Source of the DNA: Actinomycetota bacterium
Lineage (GTDB): Bacteria > Actinomycetota > Actinomycetes > S36-B12 > CAIYMF01
Length of the DNA stretch: 5,828 nt
Assembly: GCA_009699025.1 (NCBI GenBank)
Contig: WLOZ01000137.1
Location: 1-5,828, forward strand
Direction: 5' to 3'
The notes beneath the pieces are model-generated. The model did not search any database. It was given only the letters and a program-made list of their open reading frames with translations, and was not told where the DNA came from. The position numbers and the translations under genes were made by a program. Shown here one piece after another: positions 1-5,346 of the stretch. Within the stretch, counting starts at the first letter, position 1. Every line of letters begins with the position of its first letter.

Positions 1-734
1 ATCGACAGACCGGTCTCGAGCAGCAGTCGGCGGTCATGCCAGCCCAGCACCTTGGGGCCGACGATGCCGGCGGTGACCGCGCCGTCACTGGTGTCGAGAA
101 GCGCCTGCAGGGCCTGGGGGTCGGGCGCGCAGTCGTCGTGCAGAATCCACACCCACGCGACCTGACCGGGACCCGGCCCCATCGCCCCCGGCCGCTGGTC
201 GTCGCCCTCGTGGTCGCCCTCGTGGTCGCCCTCGTGGTCGCCGCTGCGCCGGACCTCGGCGAGACGATCGGCGTGCGCCACACCGGCTGCCACGGCGGCG
301 CCGAACGAGGAGGTTGACTCAAGCCGCACCACCGCGCCTGCTCCCAGCCAGTCGGTTAGTAGCGCGTCGCTCCCATCGACGCTGCCGGTGTCGACAGCCA
401 CCAGGTGATCTGGCGCACGATCGAGGCGATCAATCGTCGCGACACTCGGGGGAAGCCAGCGGAGCCCGTCGTGCGCCACCATCACGGCGATGACGTGGTG
501 GTCTCGTCGCACGACAGGCTCGGCAGGCTCGTCATCATCGAAGACGAGGTCGGCGTAGCGGTCGATCCGATCGGAGACCGACTCACGCTCCTCGTCGTAC
601 AGGTCGGAGAAGTCATCTACGGGCCATGACTGGTCGTCAGGGGGGAGGGCAGGCGAGGCCCCGTCGGGCCGCGACGACAGGTCGCTACCCCTCGGATCGT
701 TGTCGGGGTCAAACCCCGAGTTGTGGTCGGTCAT
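1..734 (-). CDS. Family 2 glycosyltransferase, N-terminal part (cut by left edge)
   Basis: Reading the minus strand from the ATG at 734 gives 244 codons without a stop to the window edge. Residues 1-77 are an acidic, low-complexity extension. From about residue 80 the GT-A fold of family 2 begins: a beta strand VIAVMVAHDG, then VDTGSVDGS (114-122), a helix FGAAVAAGVAHA, and the strand plus DxD-like metal/nucleotide-sugar motif WVWILHDDCAP (194-204), followed by VGPKVLGWHDRRLLLETG. Such proteins move a sugar from a nucleotide donor to a cell-surface acceptor; acceptor and donor are unknown here. Actinobacterial relatives next to whiB are often long membrane proteins, so most of this gene probably lies outside. 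A TAG stands in frame 6 nt before the ATG, so the start cannot be further upstream, but I see no good Shine-Dalgarno; GTG at codon 75, just before the domain, is an alternative. A GDHE repeat sits before the DxD motif. The family is clear; the specificity is not. Confidence 0.88.
   Translation of the reverse strand, partial: MTDHNSGFDPDNDPRGSDLSSRPDGASPALPPDDQSWPVDDFSDLYDEERESVSDRIDRYADLVFDDDEPAEPVVRRDHHVIAVMVAHDGLRWLPPSVATIDRLDRAPDHLVAVDTGSVDGSDALLTDWLGAGAVVRLESTSSFGAAVAAGVAHADRLAEVRRSGDHEGDHEGDHEGDDQRPGAMGPGPGQVAWVWILHDDCAPDPQALQALLDTSDGAVTAGIVGPKVLGWHDRRLLLETGLS
201..242 (-). repeat. 12-bp in-frame tandem repeat inside the glycosyltransferase
   Basis: Three perfect copies of a 12-bp unit (plus strand gtcgccctcgtg, 201-236) are followed by half a fourth copy (237-242). 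On the coding strand each unit reads Gly-Asp-His-Glu, giving GDHEGDHEGDHEGD at residues 165-178. The unit length is a multiple of three, so gain or loss of copies keeps the frame. The repeat sits in a loop between the helix after the DTGS motif and the strand carrying the DxD motif. Confidence 0.9.
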
Positions 735-792
735 CGACTACGACTCTACGCCGAACGGGGTCGCGCTGGCTGCGAGGCCGAGGACCTCCGTG

Positions 793-820
793 GGTCGCCG
801 GACGACGAATCCGGGCGACC
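793..820 (-). terminator. Candidate factor-independent terminator of whiB (hairpin without U-tract)
   Basis: The arms GGTCGCC (793-799) and GGCGACC (814-820) are perfect inverted repeats, and two further G-C pairs (800-801 with 811-812) extend the stem past a single bulged G at 813, leaving a loop of nine bases. The hairpin starts 3 nt beyond the whiB stop codon. No T-run follows on the transcribed strand. Actinobacterial terminators frequently lack one, so it may terminate or stabilise the whiB message; this is inferred from position and pairing. Confidence 0.5.
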
Positions 821-823
821 GGG

Positions 824-1090
824 TCAGACGATGGCCTTCTTGAGCCGACGGCGCTCGCGCTCGCTGAGCCCACCCCAGATGCCGAAGCGCTCATCGTGTT
901 CTAGGGCGTACTCGAGGCACTCGGAGCGCACGTCGCACGACTGGCAGACTCGCTTCGCCTCGCGGGTACTGCCGCCCTTTTCCGGGAAGAACGCCTCCGG
1001 ATCAGTCTGGGCGCACAGCGCCCGCTCCTGCCACTCAAACTCGACGTCGATCGCCTCATCATCACGTACCAGCCGCATGAATTCGGTCAC
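824..1090 (-). CDS. whiB: WhiB-family [4Fe-4S] transcriptional regulator (WhiB/WhiB2 type)
   Basis: The 88-residue product has the four cluster-binding cysteines C26, C49, C52 and C58 (C-x22-C-x2-C-x5-C), the GIWGG turn at 70-74 and a basic tail ERERRRLKKA for DNA contact. The stretch ALCAQTDPEAFFPEKGGSTR agrees with Streptomyces WhiB and M. tuberculosis WhiB2/WhmD, which control sporulation septation and cell division respectively, usually acting with a partner such as WhiA. I choose GTG at 1090 because it gives VTEF at the N-terminus, like the MTEL of Streptomyces WhiB, and lies downstream of a strong AGGGAGGA. The in-frame ATG at 1144 would add 18 residues atypical of the family and would leave almost no leader after the promoter; the ATG at 1078 is a weaker alternative. 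The protein is cytoplasmic. The gene is divergent from cofD and is followed by a hairpin. Family assignment is near certain; the regulon here is unknown. Confidence 0.97.
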   Translation of the reverse strand: MTEFMRLVRDDEAIDVEFEWQERALCAQTDPEAFFPEKGGSTREAKRVCQSCDVRSECLEYALEHDERFGIWGGLSERERRRLKKAIV

Positions 1091-1099
1091 GAGGTGAGG

Positions 1100-1107
1100 T
1101 CCTCCCT
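1100..1107 (-). promoter_or_regulatory. whiB ribosome binding site
   Basis: On the minus strand AGGGAGGA precedes the GTG codon at 1088-1090 by 9 nt. It is the best Shine-Dalgarno match near the gene and decides the start in favour of this GTG over the upstream ATG at 1144. Confidence 0.7.
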
Positions 1108-1158
1108 GACGCGCTCCGTCGACCCCGGGCGGGGCGGACGTCAACTTCCGTGGCTCGA

Positions 1159-1188
1159 ATTACACGCGTGTCACTCACCACTCGTCAA
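1159..1188 (-). promoter_or_regulatory. Putative whiB promoter (-35 TTGACG, 18 bp, -10 TGTAAT)
   Basis: On the minus strand TTGACG (1188-1183) and TGTAAT (1164-1159) are separated by 18 bp. Each hexamer differs from the housekeeping consensus at one position. Transcription would begin near 1152, giving a leader of roughly 60 nt that contains the AGGGAGGA ribosome binding site. The palindrome at 1162-1171 overlaps the spacer and the upstream half of the -10 element, where a bound protein could block polymerase. This is a motif reading only; no start site has been mapped. Confidence 0.5.
1162..1171. repeat. 10-bp perfect palindrome in the whiB promoter, possible operator
   Basis: ACACGCGTGT is its own reverse complement and lies across the spacer and -10 of the putative whiB promoter. 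On the minus strand the overlapping bases 1172-1168 read GACAC, the core motif reported for the WhiB partner WhiA in Streptomyces. A 5-bp match is weak evidence, so operator function is a guess from placement. Confidence 0.35.
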
Positions 1189-1216
1189 GCCCGGAGGAGG
1201 TGTGCGAGGGCTTTTT
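1187..1216 (+). terminator. Terminator-like hairpin with T-run, orphan
   Basis: AAGCCC (1187-1192) and GGGCTT (1208-1213) can pair across a 15-nt loop and are followed by further T residues on the plus strand. No plus-strand gene precedes it, so it would have to insulate antisense transcription coming from whiB or be coincidental. The stem is short and the loop long, and its left arm overlaps the whiB -35 element. Confidence 0.22.
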
Positions 1217-1253
1217 AGGATATTTTGTACTGTATTGTGATGATAATTAATTC
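1211..1253 (+). promoter_or_regulatory. AT-rich patch, probable cofD-fbiB promoter region
   Basis: About 33 of 43 bases are A or T in a strongly GC-rich setting, the sharpest composition change in the window. Possible plus-strand elements are TTGTAC (1225-1230) with TAATTC 17 bp downstream (1248-1253), or a TGATAA (1241-1246) directly preceded by TGA as an extended -10. Neither is close to consensus, so I call a promoter region, not an exact promoter. It is the only AT-rich stretch upstream of cofD. Confidence 0.4.
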
Positions 1254-1283
1254 CCCGTCCGGAGCCTCGACTTGTCAATCCAC

Positions 1284-1301
1284 CACTCCGCAAGCGGGGT
1301 G
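1284..1301 (+). other. Compact hairpin in the putative cofD leader
   Basis: CACTCCGC and GCGGGGTG flank two A residues, forming a stem of seven or eight pairs with one U-G wobble on the plus-strand RNA. With the innermost C-G pair open, the loop is CAAG. No T-run follows. It lies about 220 nt before the cofD start and could be a leader structure; no known regulatory RNA is recognised. Confidence 0.4.
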
Positions 1302-1360
1302 CATCACTCGCCGACCTCCCCTACCGTCCTCGATATTTCCTGTTCGACGTCACTGCACCA

Positions 1361-1376
1361 GCCCCTCCCTCGGGGC
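1361..1376 (+). other. Second hairpin in the putative cofD leader
   Basis: GCCCC (1361-1365) pairs with GGGGC (1372-1376) around the six-base loop TCCCTC, followed by pyrimidines (CTTCCT). It could be a leader element or a weak attenuator, but short GC stems arise easily in such C-rich sequence. Confidence 0.28.
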
Positions 1377-1467
1377 CTTCCTCGTGACCTCCCTCCGGAC
1401 CCTCGGGACCCCTGGGTTGATCCCCCCGCCGGCCAGCGACATGCTGGGTCCCACCTATCTGACCCGA

Positions 1468-1505
1468 CGACCCCAACGACCCCAACGACCCCCAACGACC
1501 CCCGA
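1468..1505 (+). repeat. C-rich direct repeats upstream of cofD
   Basis: Four adjacent units read CGACCCCAA (1468-1476), CGACCCCAA (1477-1485), CGACCCCCAA (1486-1495) and CGACCCCCGA (1496-1505), and a partial fifth runs on towards the ribosome binding site. On the plus-strand mRNA this gives an unpaired-looking, G-poor stretch right before the start of cofD, which may favour ribosome loading. The unit is 9-10 bp and varies in C-tract length, as expected from replication slippage. Confidence 0.8.
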
Positions 1506-1513
1506 CGACCCAC

Positions 1514-1519
1514 GAGGAG
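1514..1519 (+). promoter_or_regulatory. cofD ribosome binding site
   Basis: GAGGAG lies 4 nt before the ATG at 1524. The spacing is a little short but this is the only purine-rich site nearby. It decides the start against in-frame codons up to 84 codons upstream, whose translation shows no CofD similarity. Confidence 0.75.
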
Positions 1520-1523
1520 TCCC

Positions 1524-2552
1524 ATGATCGAGCGGCCCAGCCTGCGGATCACCGCCCTCGCGGGTGGCATCGGCGGGGCCCGCTTCCTTCGCGGGCTGCT
1601 CGCCCACCTCACGGAGCGCTACCCGGACGGATCGGGGGGGAGCTCGGCCGAGGTGACCGTGATCGGCAACACCGGTGACGACATCTGGATGCACGGTGTC
1701 AAGGTGTGTCCCGACCTCGACACCGTGATGTACACGCTGGGTGGCGGGATCAACGAGGACCAGGGCTGGGGCCGTTCCGACGAGACCTTCACGGCCAAGG
1801 CCGAACTGCAGGCCTACGGGGCTGAGCCCAGCTGGTTCGGCCTGGGCGACCGCGACATCGCGACGCACCTGCTGCGAACACACCTGCTGACCTCAGGAGC
1901 CACGCTCTCCGAGGTCACCGCGCGCCTCTGCGAGCGGTGGCAGCCGGGGGTGCGACTGCTTCCGATGAGTGACCAGCGGGTCGAGACCCACGTGATTGTC
2001 TCCGAGGGCCCCGACGACACCCGACACACCGCCCTGCACTTCCAAGAGTGGTGGGTACGGCATCGGGCCTCGATCCGAGCGCACGGGTTTGTGCAGCGCG
2101 GGCTTGACGACGCGCGCCCCGCCCCAGGCGTGATCGACGCCATCAGCACCGCCGACGTCGTGCTGCTGCCACCCTCGAATCCCGTGGTGTCAATCGGCAC
2201 CATCCTTGCGGTGCCGGGTATCGGAGAGGCGCTGCGGGCGACGTCCGCCCCGGTCGTGGGAGTCTCGCCGATCATTGGCGGTGCTCCCGTACGAGGTATG
2301 GCCGACGCCTGCCTGAGTGCGATCGGGGTGGCCACCAACGCCACTGCGGTGGCCGAGCACTACGGCTGCCGCCGCGACGGAGGCTTCCTCGATGGATGGC
2401 TCGTCGACACCACCGACCACAGCGCACTGGCCACCCTCGCATCGCTGGGCATCGCCAGCCGCGCTGTTCCCCTGCTAATGGTTGACGTCGAGGCCACCGC
2501 GGCTATGGCCGACCAGGCCCTCTCCCTCGCCTTCGAATTGGCCGACCGGTGA
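1524..2552 (+). CDS. cofD: CofD/FbiA, 2-phospho-L-lactate (phosphoenolpyruvyl) transferase of F420 synthesis
   Basis: The 342-residue protein matches the CofD family in length (M. tuberculosis FbiA is 331). It carries the glycine-rich N-terminal loop [13 protein letters not shown] (12-24), the NTGDD motif (49-53) followed by [26 protein letters not shown] (104-111), [11 protein letters not shown] (147-157), LHFQEWWV (171-178), [15 protein letters not shown] (214-228) and [14 protein letters not shown] (248-261). The enzyme transfers the activated three-carbon phosphate unit, from LPPG in archaea or EPPG in mycobacteria, to 7,8-didemethyl-8-hydroxy-5-deazariboflavin (Fo), giving F420-0 or dehydro-F420-0 and GMP in the cytoplasm. 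ATG 1524 is chosen because [10 protein letters not shown] leads straight into the fold and has GAGGAG before it. It is the first gene of an operon with fbiB, whose GTG overlaps its TGA. A long leader with hairpins and repeats precedes it. Assignment is very secure; which donor is used is inferred from the neighbouring FbiB. Confidence 0.97.
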   Translation: MIERPSLRITALAGGIGGARFLRGLLAHLTERYPDGSGGSSAEVTVIGNTGDDIWMHGVKVCPDLDTVMYTLGGGINEDQGWGRSDETFTAKAELQAYGAEPSWFGLGDRDIATHLLRTHLLTSGATLSEVTARLCERWQPGVRLLPMSDQRVETHVIVSEGPDDTRHTALHFQEWWVRHRASIRAHGFVQRGLDDARPAPGVIDAISTADVVLLPPSNPVVSIGTILAVPGIGEALRATSAPVVGVSPIIGGAPVRGMADACLSAIGVATNATAVAEHYGCRRDGGFLDGWLVDTTDHSALATLASLGIASRAVPLLMVDVEATAAMADQALSLAFELADR

Positions 2553-3916
2553 GTGCGCCTGCCTCGGCGTCGCTTCAGGTGATTGCCCTCAGCGGCCTCG
2601 GAGAGTTTAAGGCCGGCGACGATCTCGCGGCTCATCTCGCCGAGGCAATCGGGAGGGCGCAGTGGCCCGACGGAACGGTGGGGCTTGCCGACGGCGACGT
2701 CGTGGTGGTCACCAGCAAGGTGGTGAGCAAGGTTGAGGGTCGGCTGATCCCAGCCCACGACCGCGAGGACGCCATCACCGCCGAGACTGTTCGGGTGGTG
2801 GCAACCCGCGATCGAACCCGCATCGTCGAGACCCGCCACGGACTCGTCCTCGCCGCGGCCGGCGTCGATGCCAGCAACGTTCCGACGGCCCACGTCGCCC
2901 TGCTGCCGCTCGATCCCGACGCCTCAGCCACCGCGCTGCGCGCCGAGCTCTCCGACCGGCTTGGCCCCACGTCGATCGCGGTGGTCATCACCGACACCTC
3001 GGGGCGCCCCTGGCGCGAGGGGCTGACCGATCTGGCAATCGGATCGGCCGGGCTCAGGGTGCTCGACGACCACCGGGGCCGCACCGACACGGCGGGCCAC
3101 ACCCTCGAGATGACCATCACCGCGATCGCTGACGAGGTGGCAGCGGCAGCCGACCTCGTGAAGGGCAAGCTCAGCGGCAATCCCGCGGCCTTGGTGCGTG
3201 GACTCTCAGCACACGTGGTCGACACTCACGCGACCGCGCGCGACCTCGTGCGGGCCCCCGACTTCGACCTGTTCTCACTCGGAACCGCCGAGGCGATCGC
3301 ACTCGGTCGCCGTCGGGCGGTCAGCGACAGACGCACGGTGCGCGGGTTCACTCCCGAACCTGTGCCACGGGAGCTTCTGGTCGAGGCCGTGGCAGCGGCC
3401 ATCACCGCTCCGGCGCCGCACCACACAGCGCCCTGGCGATTCATGCTGCTGTCCGACGAGCCGGTGCGGGGCCGCCTGCTGGCCGCGATGCGCGACCGAT
3501 GGGAGCACGACCTCCGCACCGTCGACGACTATTCCGACGACGCCATCGCGCGCCGAGTGCGACGCGGCGACCTCCTGCTTGACGCACCGGCGCTGGTGCT
3601 GCCATTCCTCGACCTTCAGGACGCCGCCCATACCTACCCCGACGACCGACGAGCGGCCTTCGAGCGAGACCTGTTCCTGGTCTCGGGTGGCGCTGCGGTC
3701 GAGAACTTGCTGATTGCCCTCGGCTCGCTCGGGCTGGGCTCGGCGTGGGTGTCATCGACCATGTTCTGCCCCGACGTGGTCACCGAAGCGCTCGGCCTGC
3801 CCACCCATCTGGTGCCGCTCGGAGCCGTGGCCGTGGGCTTCCCGGCAGCCACCCCTCGCGAGCGGCCAACTCGAGAGGTCAGCGACCACCTACTGACGCC
3901 ACCGTCGCACCCGTAG
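2549..3916 (+). CDS. fbiB: FbiB, bifunctional F420-0:gamma-glutamyl ligase / dehydro-F420-0 reductase
   Basis: The 455-residue product has the two-domain form of mycobacterial FbiB (448 residues). Residues 10-250 are the CofE ligase domain: [10 protein letters not shown] (16-25), [18 protein letters not shown] (48-65), [14 protein letters not shown] (98-111), [19 protein letters not shown] (147-165) and [12 protein letters not shown] (201-212); it uses GTP and divalent metal to add gamma-linked glutamates to F420-0. Residues 255-455 are an FMN-binding nitroreductase-like domain: [13 protein letters not shown] (261-273), [13 protein letters not shown] (286-298), RDRWEHDL (315-322) and [21 protein letters not shown] (380-400). 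In M. tuberculosis this half reduces dehydro-F420-0 with FMNH2. The GTG start overlaps the cofD stop in GTGA and has no clear Shine-Dalgarno of its own, so translation is probably coupled. Its end lies 11 bp from the end of the convergent channel-like gene, with no obvious terminator between. Both domains look intact; assignment is very secure. Confidence 0.97.
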   Translation: MSAPASASLQVIALSGLGEFKAGDDLAAHLAEAIGRAQWPDGTVGLADGDVVVVTSKVVSKVEGRLIPAHDREDAITAETVRVVATRDRTRIVETRHGLVLAAAGVDASNVPTAHVALLPLDPDASATALRAELSDRLGPTSIAVVITDTSGRPWREGLTDLAIGSAGLRVLDDHRGRTDTAGHTLEMTITAIADEVAAAADLVKGKLSGNPAALVRGLSAHVVDTHATARDLVRAPDFDLFSLGTAEAIALGRRRAVSDRRTVRGFTPEPVPRELLVEAVAAAITAPAPHHTAPWRFMLLSDEPVRGRLLAAMRDRWEHDLRTVDDYSDDAIARRVRRGDLLLDAPALVLPFLDLQDAAHTYPDDRRAAFERDLFLVSGGAAVENLLIALGSLGLGSAWVSSTMFCPDVVTEALGLPTHLVPLGAVAVGFPAATPRERPTREVSDHLLTPPSHP

Positions 3917-3927
3917 TCTCCCCCGGG

Positions 3928-5259
3928 TTAGCAGGCGCAGCGCGCGGCGGCGGCGGGCCAGACGCTCAGAGCCACACCCTTGGCGTCGACCGCCACCACT
4001 TCACCCTCGCGCGAAAACACCGCGTACGGCGCCTCAGACGTCATCGACTGCACGACGAAAGCGGCCGTGAGTCCGTTCACATCCACCACCGAGCCGATAT
4101 GGAAGAGCGACCGAGTCTCATCGATGGCGTCATCCGCACCCGCACGGAGCACCACGGGGATGTCCTCGCGCAGAGCACGCGCGGACACAGCGACGGCGAT
4201 GTTGTCGCGCTCGTCACTGCCCGCAGCTACCACTGCCGCCGCGTGCCCCAGTCCGGCCCGACGCAGCACTCTGCGTGAGGTCGCGTCTCCGACGATGACG
4301 GCGATGCCGAGGTCGCGCGCCAGCGCCAGTCCCGGAGCTCCGGGGAAGCGCTCGATGCCCACGACTGCGACTCCGAGGTCGCGCAACTCCTGCGCCGCAC
4401 GAACGCCCACCTGCCCCATGCCACTGATGACCACATGGCCTCGCCGCGGAACCACCCGGCGGCCAACGATCGAGACGTGACGCCCCGAGAGCAGGTGCTG
4501 CACGATGCCAGCCGAGAAGGCCGCGGTGAGGCCCATCACGAGCAGCGCCGCCAGAGTGGCCCAGAGCAGGGTCCAGGTCTCGTCAGCGAGTTCGGGCGCA
4601 CCGATCGTCGACGTCGTTCGAGCCGCGTCGTAGAGGGAACGGACGAGCGAGTGGTGCCGTAACCCGATGAGCGTGTCGATCAGGAGCACGACCAGCAGCC
4701 CGACGGCGCCACCGACAAGAACGGCACTGCCGGAGTCGTACGGGCGGAACTGCCCGGCCAGCCGACCCATCAGGCCTCTGAAGCGGACCCGCGAAGGCAC
4801 CGAATAGGGGCGAACAATCTGAGACTCGCCTTCGGAGGCGGCGGAGGCAGGAGCACTGCTGATACTGACCCACCGCTGCTCCGTCGACGCCAATTCCCGC
4901 CTCACGGCATGGTGGTCGGGCGCGATCGCAGCGGCCACGATGCTCGGCACGCTAATGGCAGCCGGTGACAGCACCAGGCAGTTCTCAATCGCGGCCTCGA
5001 TCTGGGTGCGCGCGGTTCGGTCGAACATCGCCACGAACAGGCGGATGCCCCGACGCGCGTGCTCAACAACGAGGCAGTAGCGCAGGGCTCGAATGTCGTC
5101 ATGCAGGAGAACCGCGACACCGTCGACGTCGCCCGCCAGCGCATCACGCACCTCTGCGTCACTGGGGTCGTCTAGGTGCACGGTGCTGACACCACGCGCC
5201 TGAAGTGCGCCGCAGGCACGTCGCCCCACGTCGGTGTGGCCGATGACCACGATTCTCAT
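3928..5259 (-). CDS. RCK - two-helix pore-like - RCK (TrkA-type) membrane protein, channel-like with atypical filter
   Basis: The product has 443 residues. Residues 1-110 look like a Rossmann/RCK domain starting MRIVVIGHTDVGRRA, with the middle glycine of GxGxxG replaced by T. A linker leads to hydrophobic helix 1 (178-200), a re-entrant-like stretch SLVRSLYDAARTTSTIGAPE (204-223) and helix 2 (229-254). A second, canonical RCK/TrkA-N domain follows (273 to about 405) with HVVISGMGQVG (275-285), an acidic E303 at the end of strand 2, and GDAT (324-327). The layout recalls potassium channels with nucleotide-gated RCK domains, but the filter position reads TTSTIGAPE instead of TVGYGD. From memory, streptomycete relatives also have a non-canonical segment here, so this may be a family trait. 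It is probably in the inner membrane, with RCK domains in the cytoplasm. ATG 5259 is the furthest possible start: TAG is in frame 9 nt upstream. No Shine-Dalgarno precedes it. The gene converges on fbiB. Architecture is well supported; transport function is inferred. Confidence 0.88.
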   Translation of the reverse strand: MRIVVIGHTDVGRRACGALQARGVSTVHLDDPSDAEVRDALAGDVDGVAVLLHDDIRALRYCLVVEHARRGIRLFVAMFDRTARTQIEAAIENCLVLSPAAISVPSIVAAAIAPDHHAVRRELASTEQRWVSISSAPASAASEGESQIVRPYSVPSRVRFRGLMGRLAGQFRPYDSGSAVLVGGAVGLLVVLLIDTLIGLRHHSLVRSLYDAARTTSTIGAPELADETWTLLWATLAALLVMGLTAAFSAGIVQHLLSGRHVSIVGRRVVPRRGHVVISGMGQVGVRAAQELRDLGVAVVGIERFPGAPGLALARDLGIAVIVGDATSRRVLRRAGLGHAAAVVAAGSDERDNIAVAVSARALREDIPVVLRAGADDAIDETRSLFHIGSVVDVNGLTAAFVVQSMTSEAPYAVFSREGEVVAVDAKGVALSVWPAAAARCAC

Positions 5260-5271
5260 TTTCGGAGGCTA
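5260..5271 (-). promoter_or_regulatory. Possible leaderless -10 element of the channel-like gene
   Basis: On the minus strand TAGCCT (5271-5266, fitting TAnnnT) is followed by six bases and then the ATG, the spacing seen for leaderless mRNAs, which are common in actinobacteria. There is no Shine-Dalgarno in the preceding 20 nt. No -35 match is visible 16-18 bp upstream (GGGCGC at that place), so the case rests on the -10 and on the missing ribosome binding site. Confidence 0.35.
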
Positions 5272-5346
5272 GCAGTGGTACCGGCCGCGCGCCCTTCCAC
5301 CGAATTCACCCAGCAGCCCATCACCCGCCGTGGCACATCTGAAGGG

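Larger units (their letters stand above)
1091..1523. other. Divergent whiB-cofD intergenic region (433 bp)
   Basis: No coding region is convincing here: open frames crossing it lack family similarity and biased codon use. From left to right it holds the whiB leader and ribosome binding site, the whiB promoter with its palindrome (1159-1188), a hairpin with a T-run (1187-1216), an AT-rich patch (1211-1253) likely to contain the cofD promoter, two hairpins (1284-1301 and 1361-1376), a C-rich leader, and C-rich direct repeats (1468-1505) just before the cofD ribosome binding site. The cofD leader would be about 270 nt if transcription starts in or just after the AT-rich patch. I recognise no known riboswitch. 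Confidence 0.7.

Noticed and set aside
201..242. CRISPR-like or intergenic satellite reading of the 12-bp repeat
   Set aside because: There are no spacers, the units are contiguous, and they lie in frame within a coding sequence.
735..792. Dedicated promoter for the glycosyltransferase
   Set aside because: TAGAGT (748-743) lies 8 bp before the ATG but has no matching -35 and the spacing is a little long for a leaderless start, so it is not listed as a feature.
626..1097. Plus-strand frames opposite the glycosyltransferase start and whiB
   Set aside because: They are Arg/Ser-rich mirror translations of strongly supported minus-strand genes.
1091..1144. 18-codon N-terminal extension of WhiB from ATG 1144
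   Set aside because: GTG 1090 has AGGGAGGA upstream and gives the family-typical N-terminus. The longer start would put its ribosome binding site next to the promoter and adds no family-like residues.
1272..1523. In-frame upstream extension of cofD by 84 codons
   Set aside because: The extra residues are Pro/Thr-rich, contain the translated C-rich repeats and show no CofD similarity. ATG 1524 has a ribosome binding site and starts right at the family fold.
1225..1527. 100-codon plus-strand open frame across the whiB-cofD intergenic region
   Set aside because: It begins inside the AT-rich promoter-like patch, has low-complexity Pro/Arg composition, has no ribosome binding site and overlaps the cofD start.
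2632..3225. 197-codon minus-strand frame inside fbiB
   Set aside because: It is a Ser/Thr/Ala-rich antisense shadow of the CofE domain.
3745..4278. 177-codon plus-strand frame crossing the fbiB end
   Set aside because: It overlaps fbiB in another frame and the channel-like gene on the other strand, and encodes an Arg/His/Gly-rich sequence with no domain-like pattern.
3980..4480. 166-codon plus-strand frame inside the channel-like gene
   Set aside because: Its composition is Ser/Thr/Arg/Ala-rich as expected of antisense of a GC-rich gene, and the opposite strand encodes a clear RCK domain.
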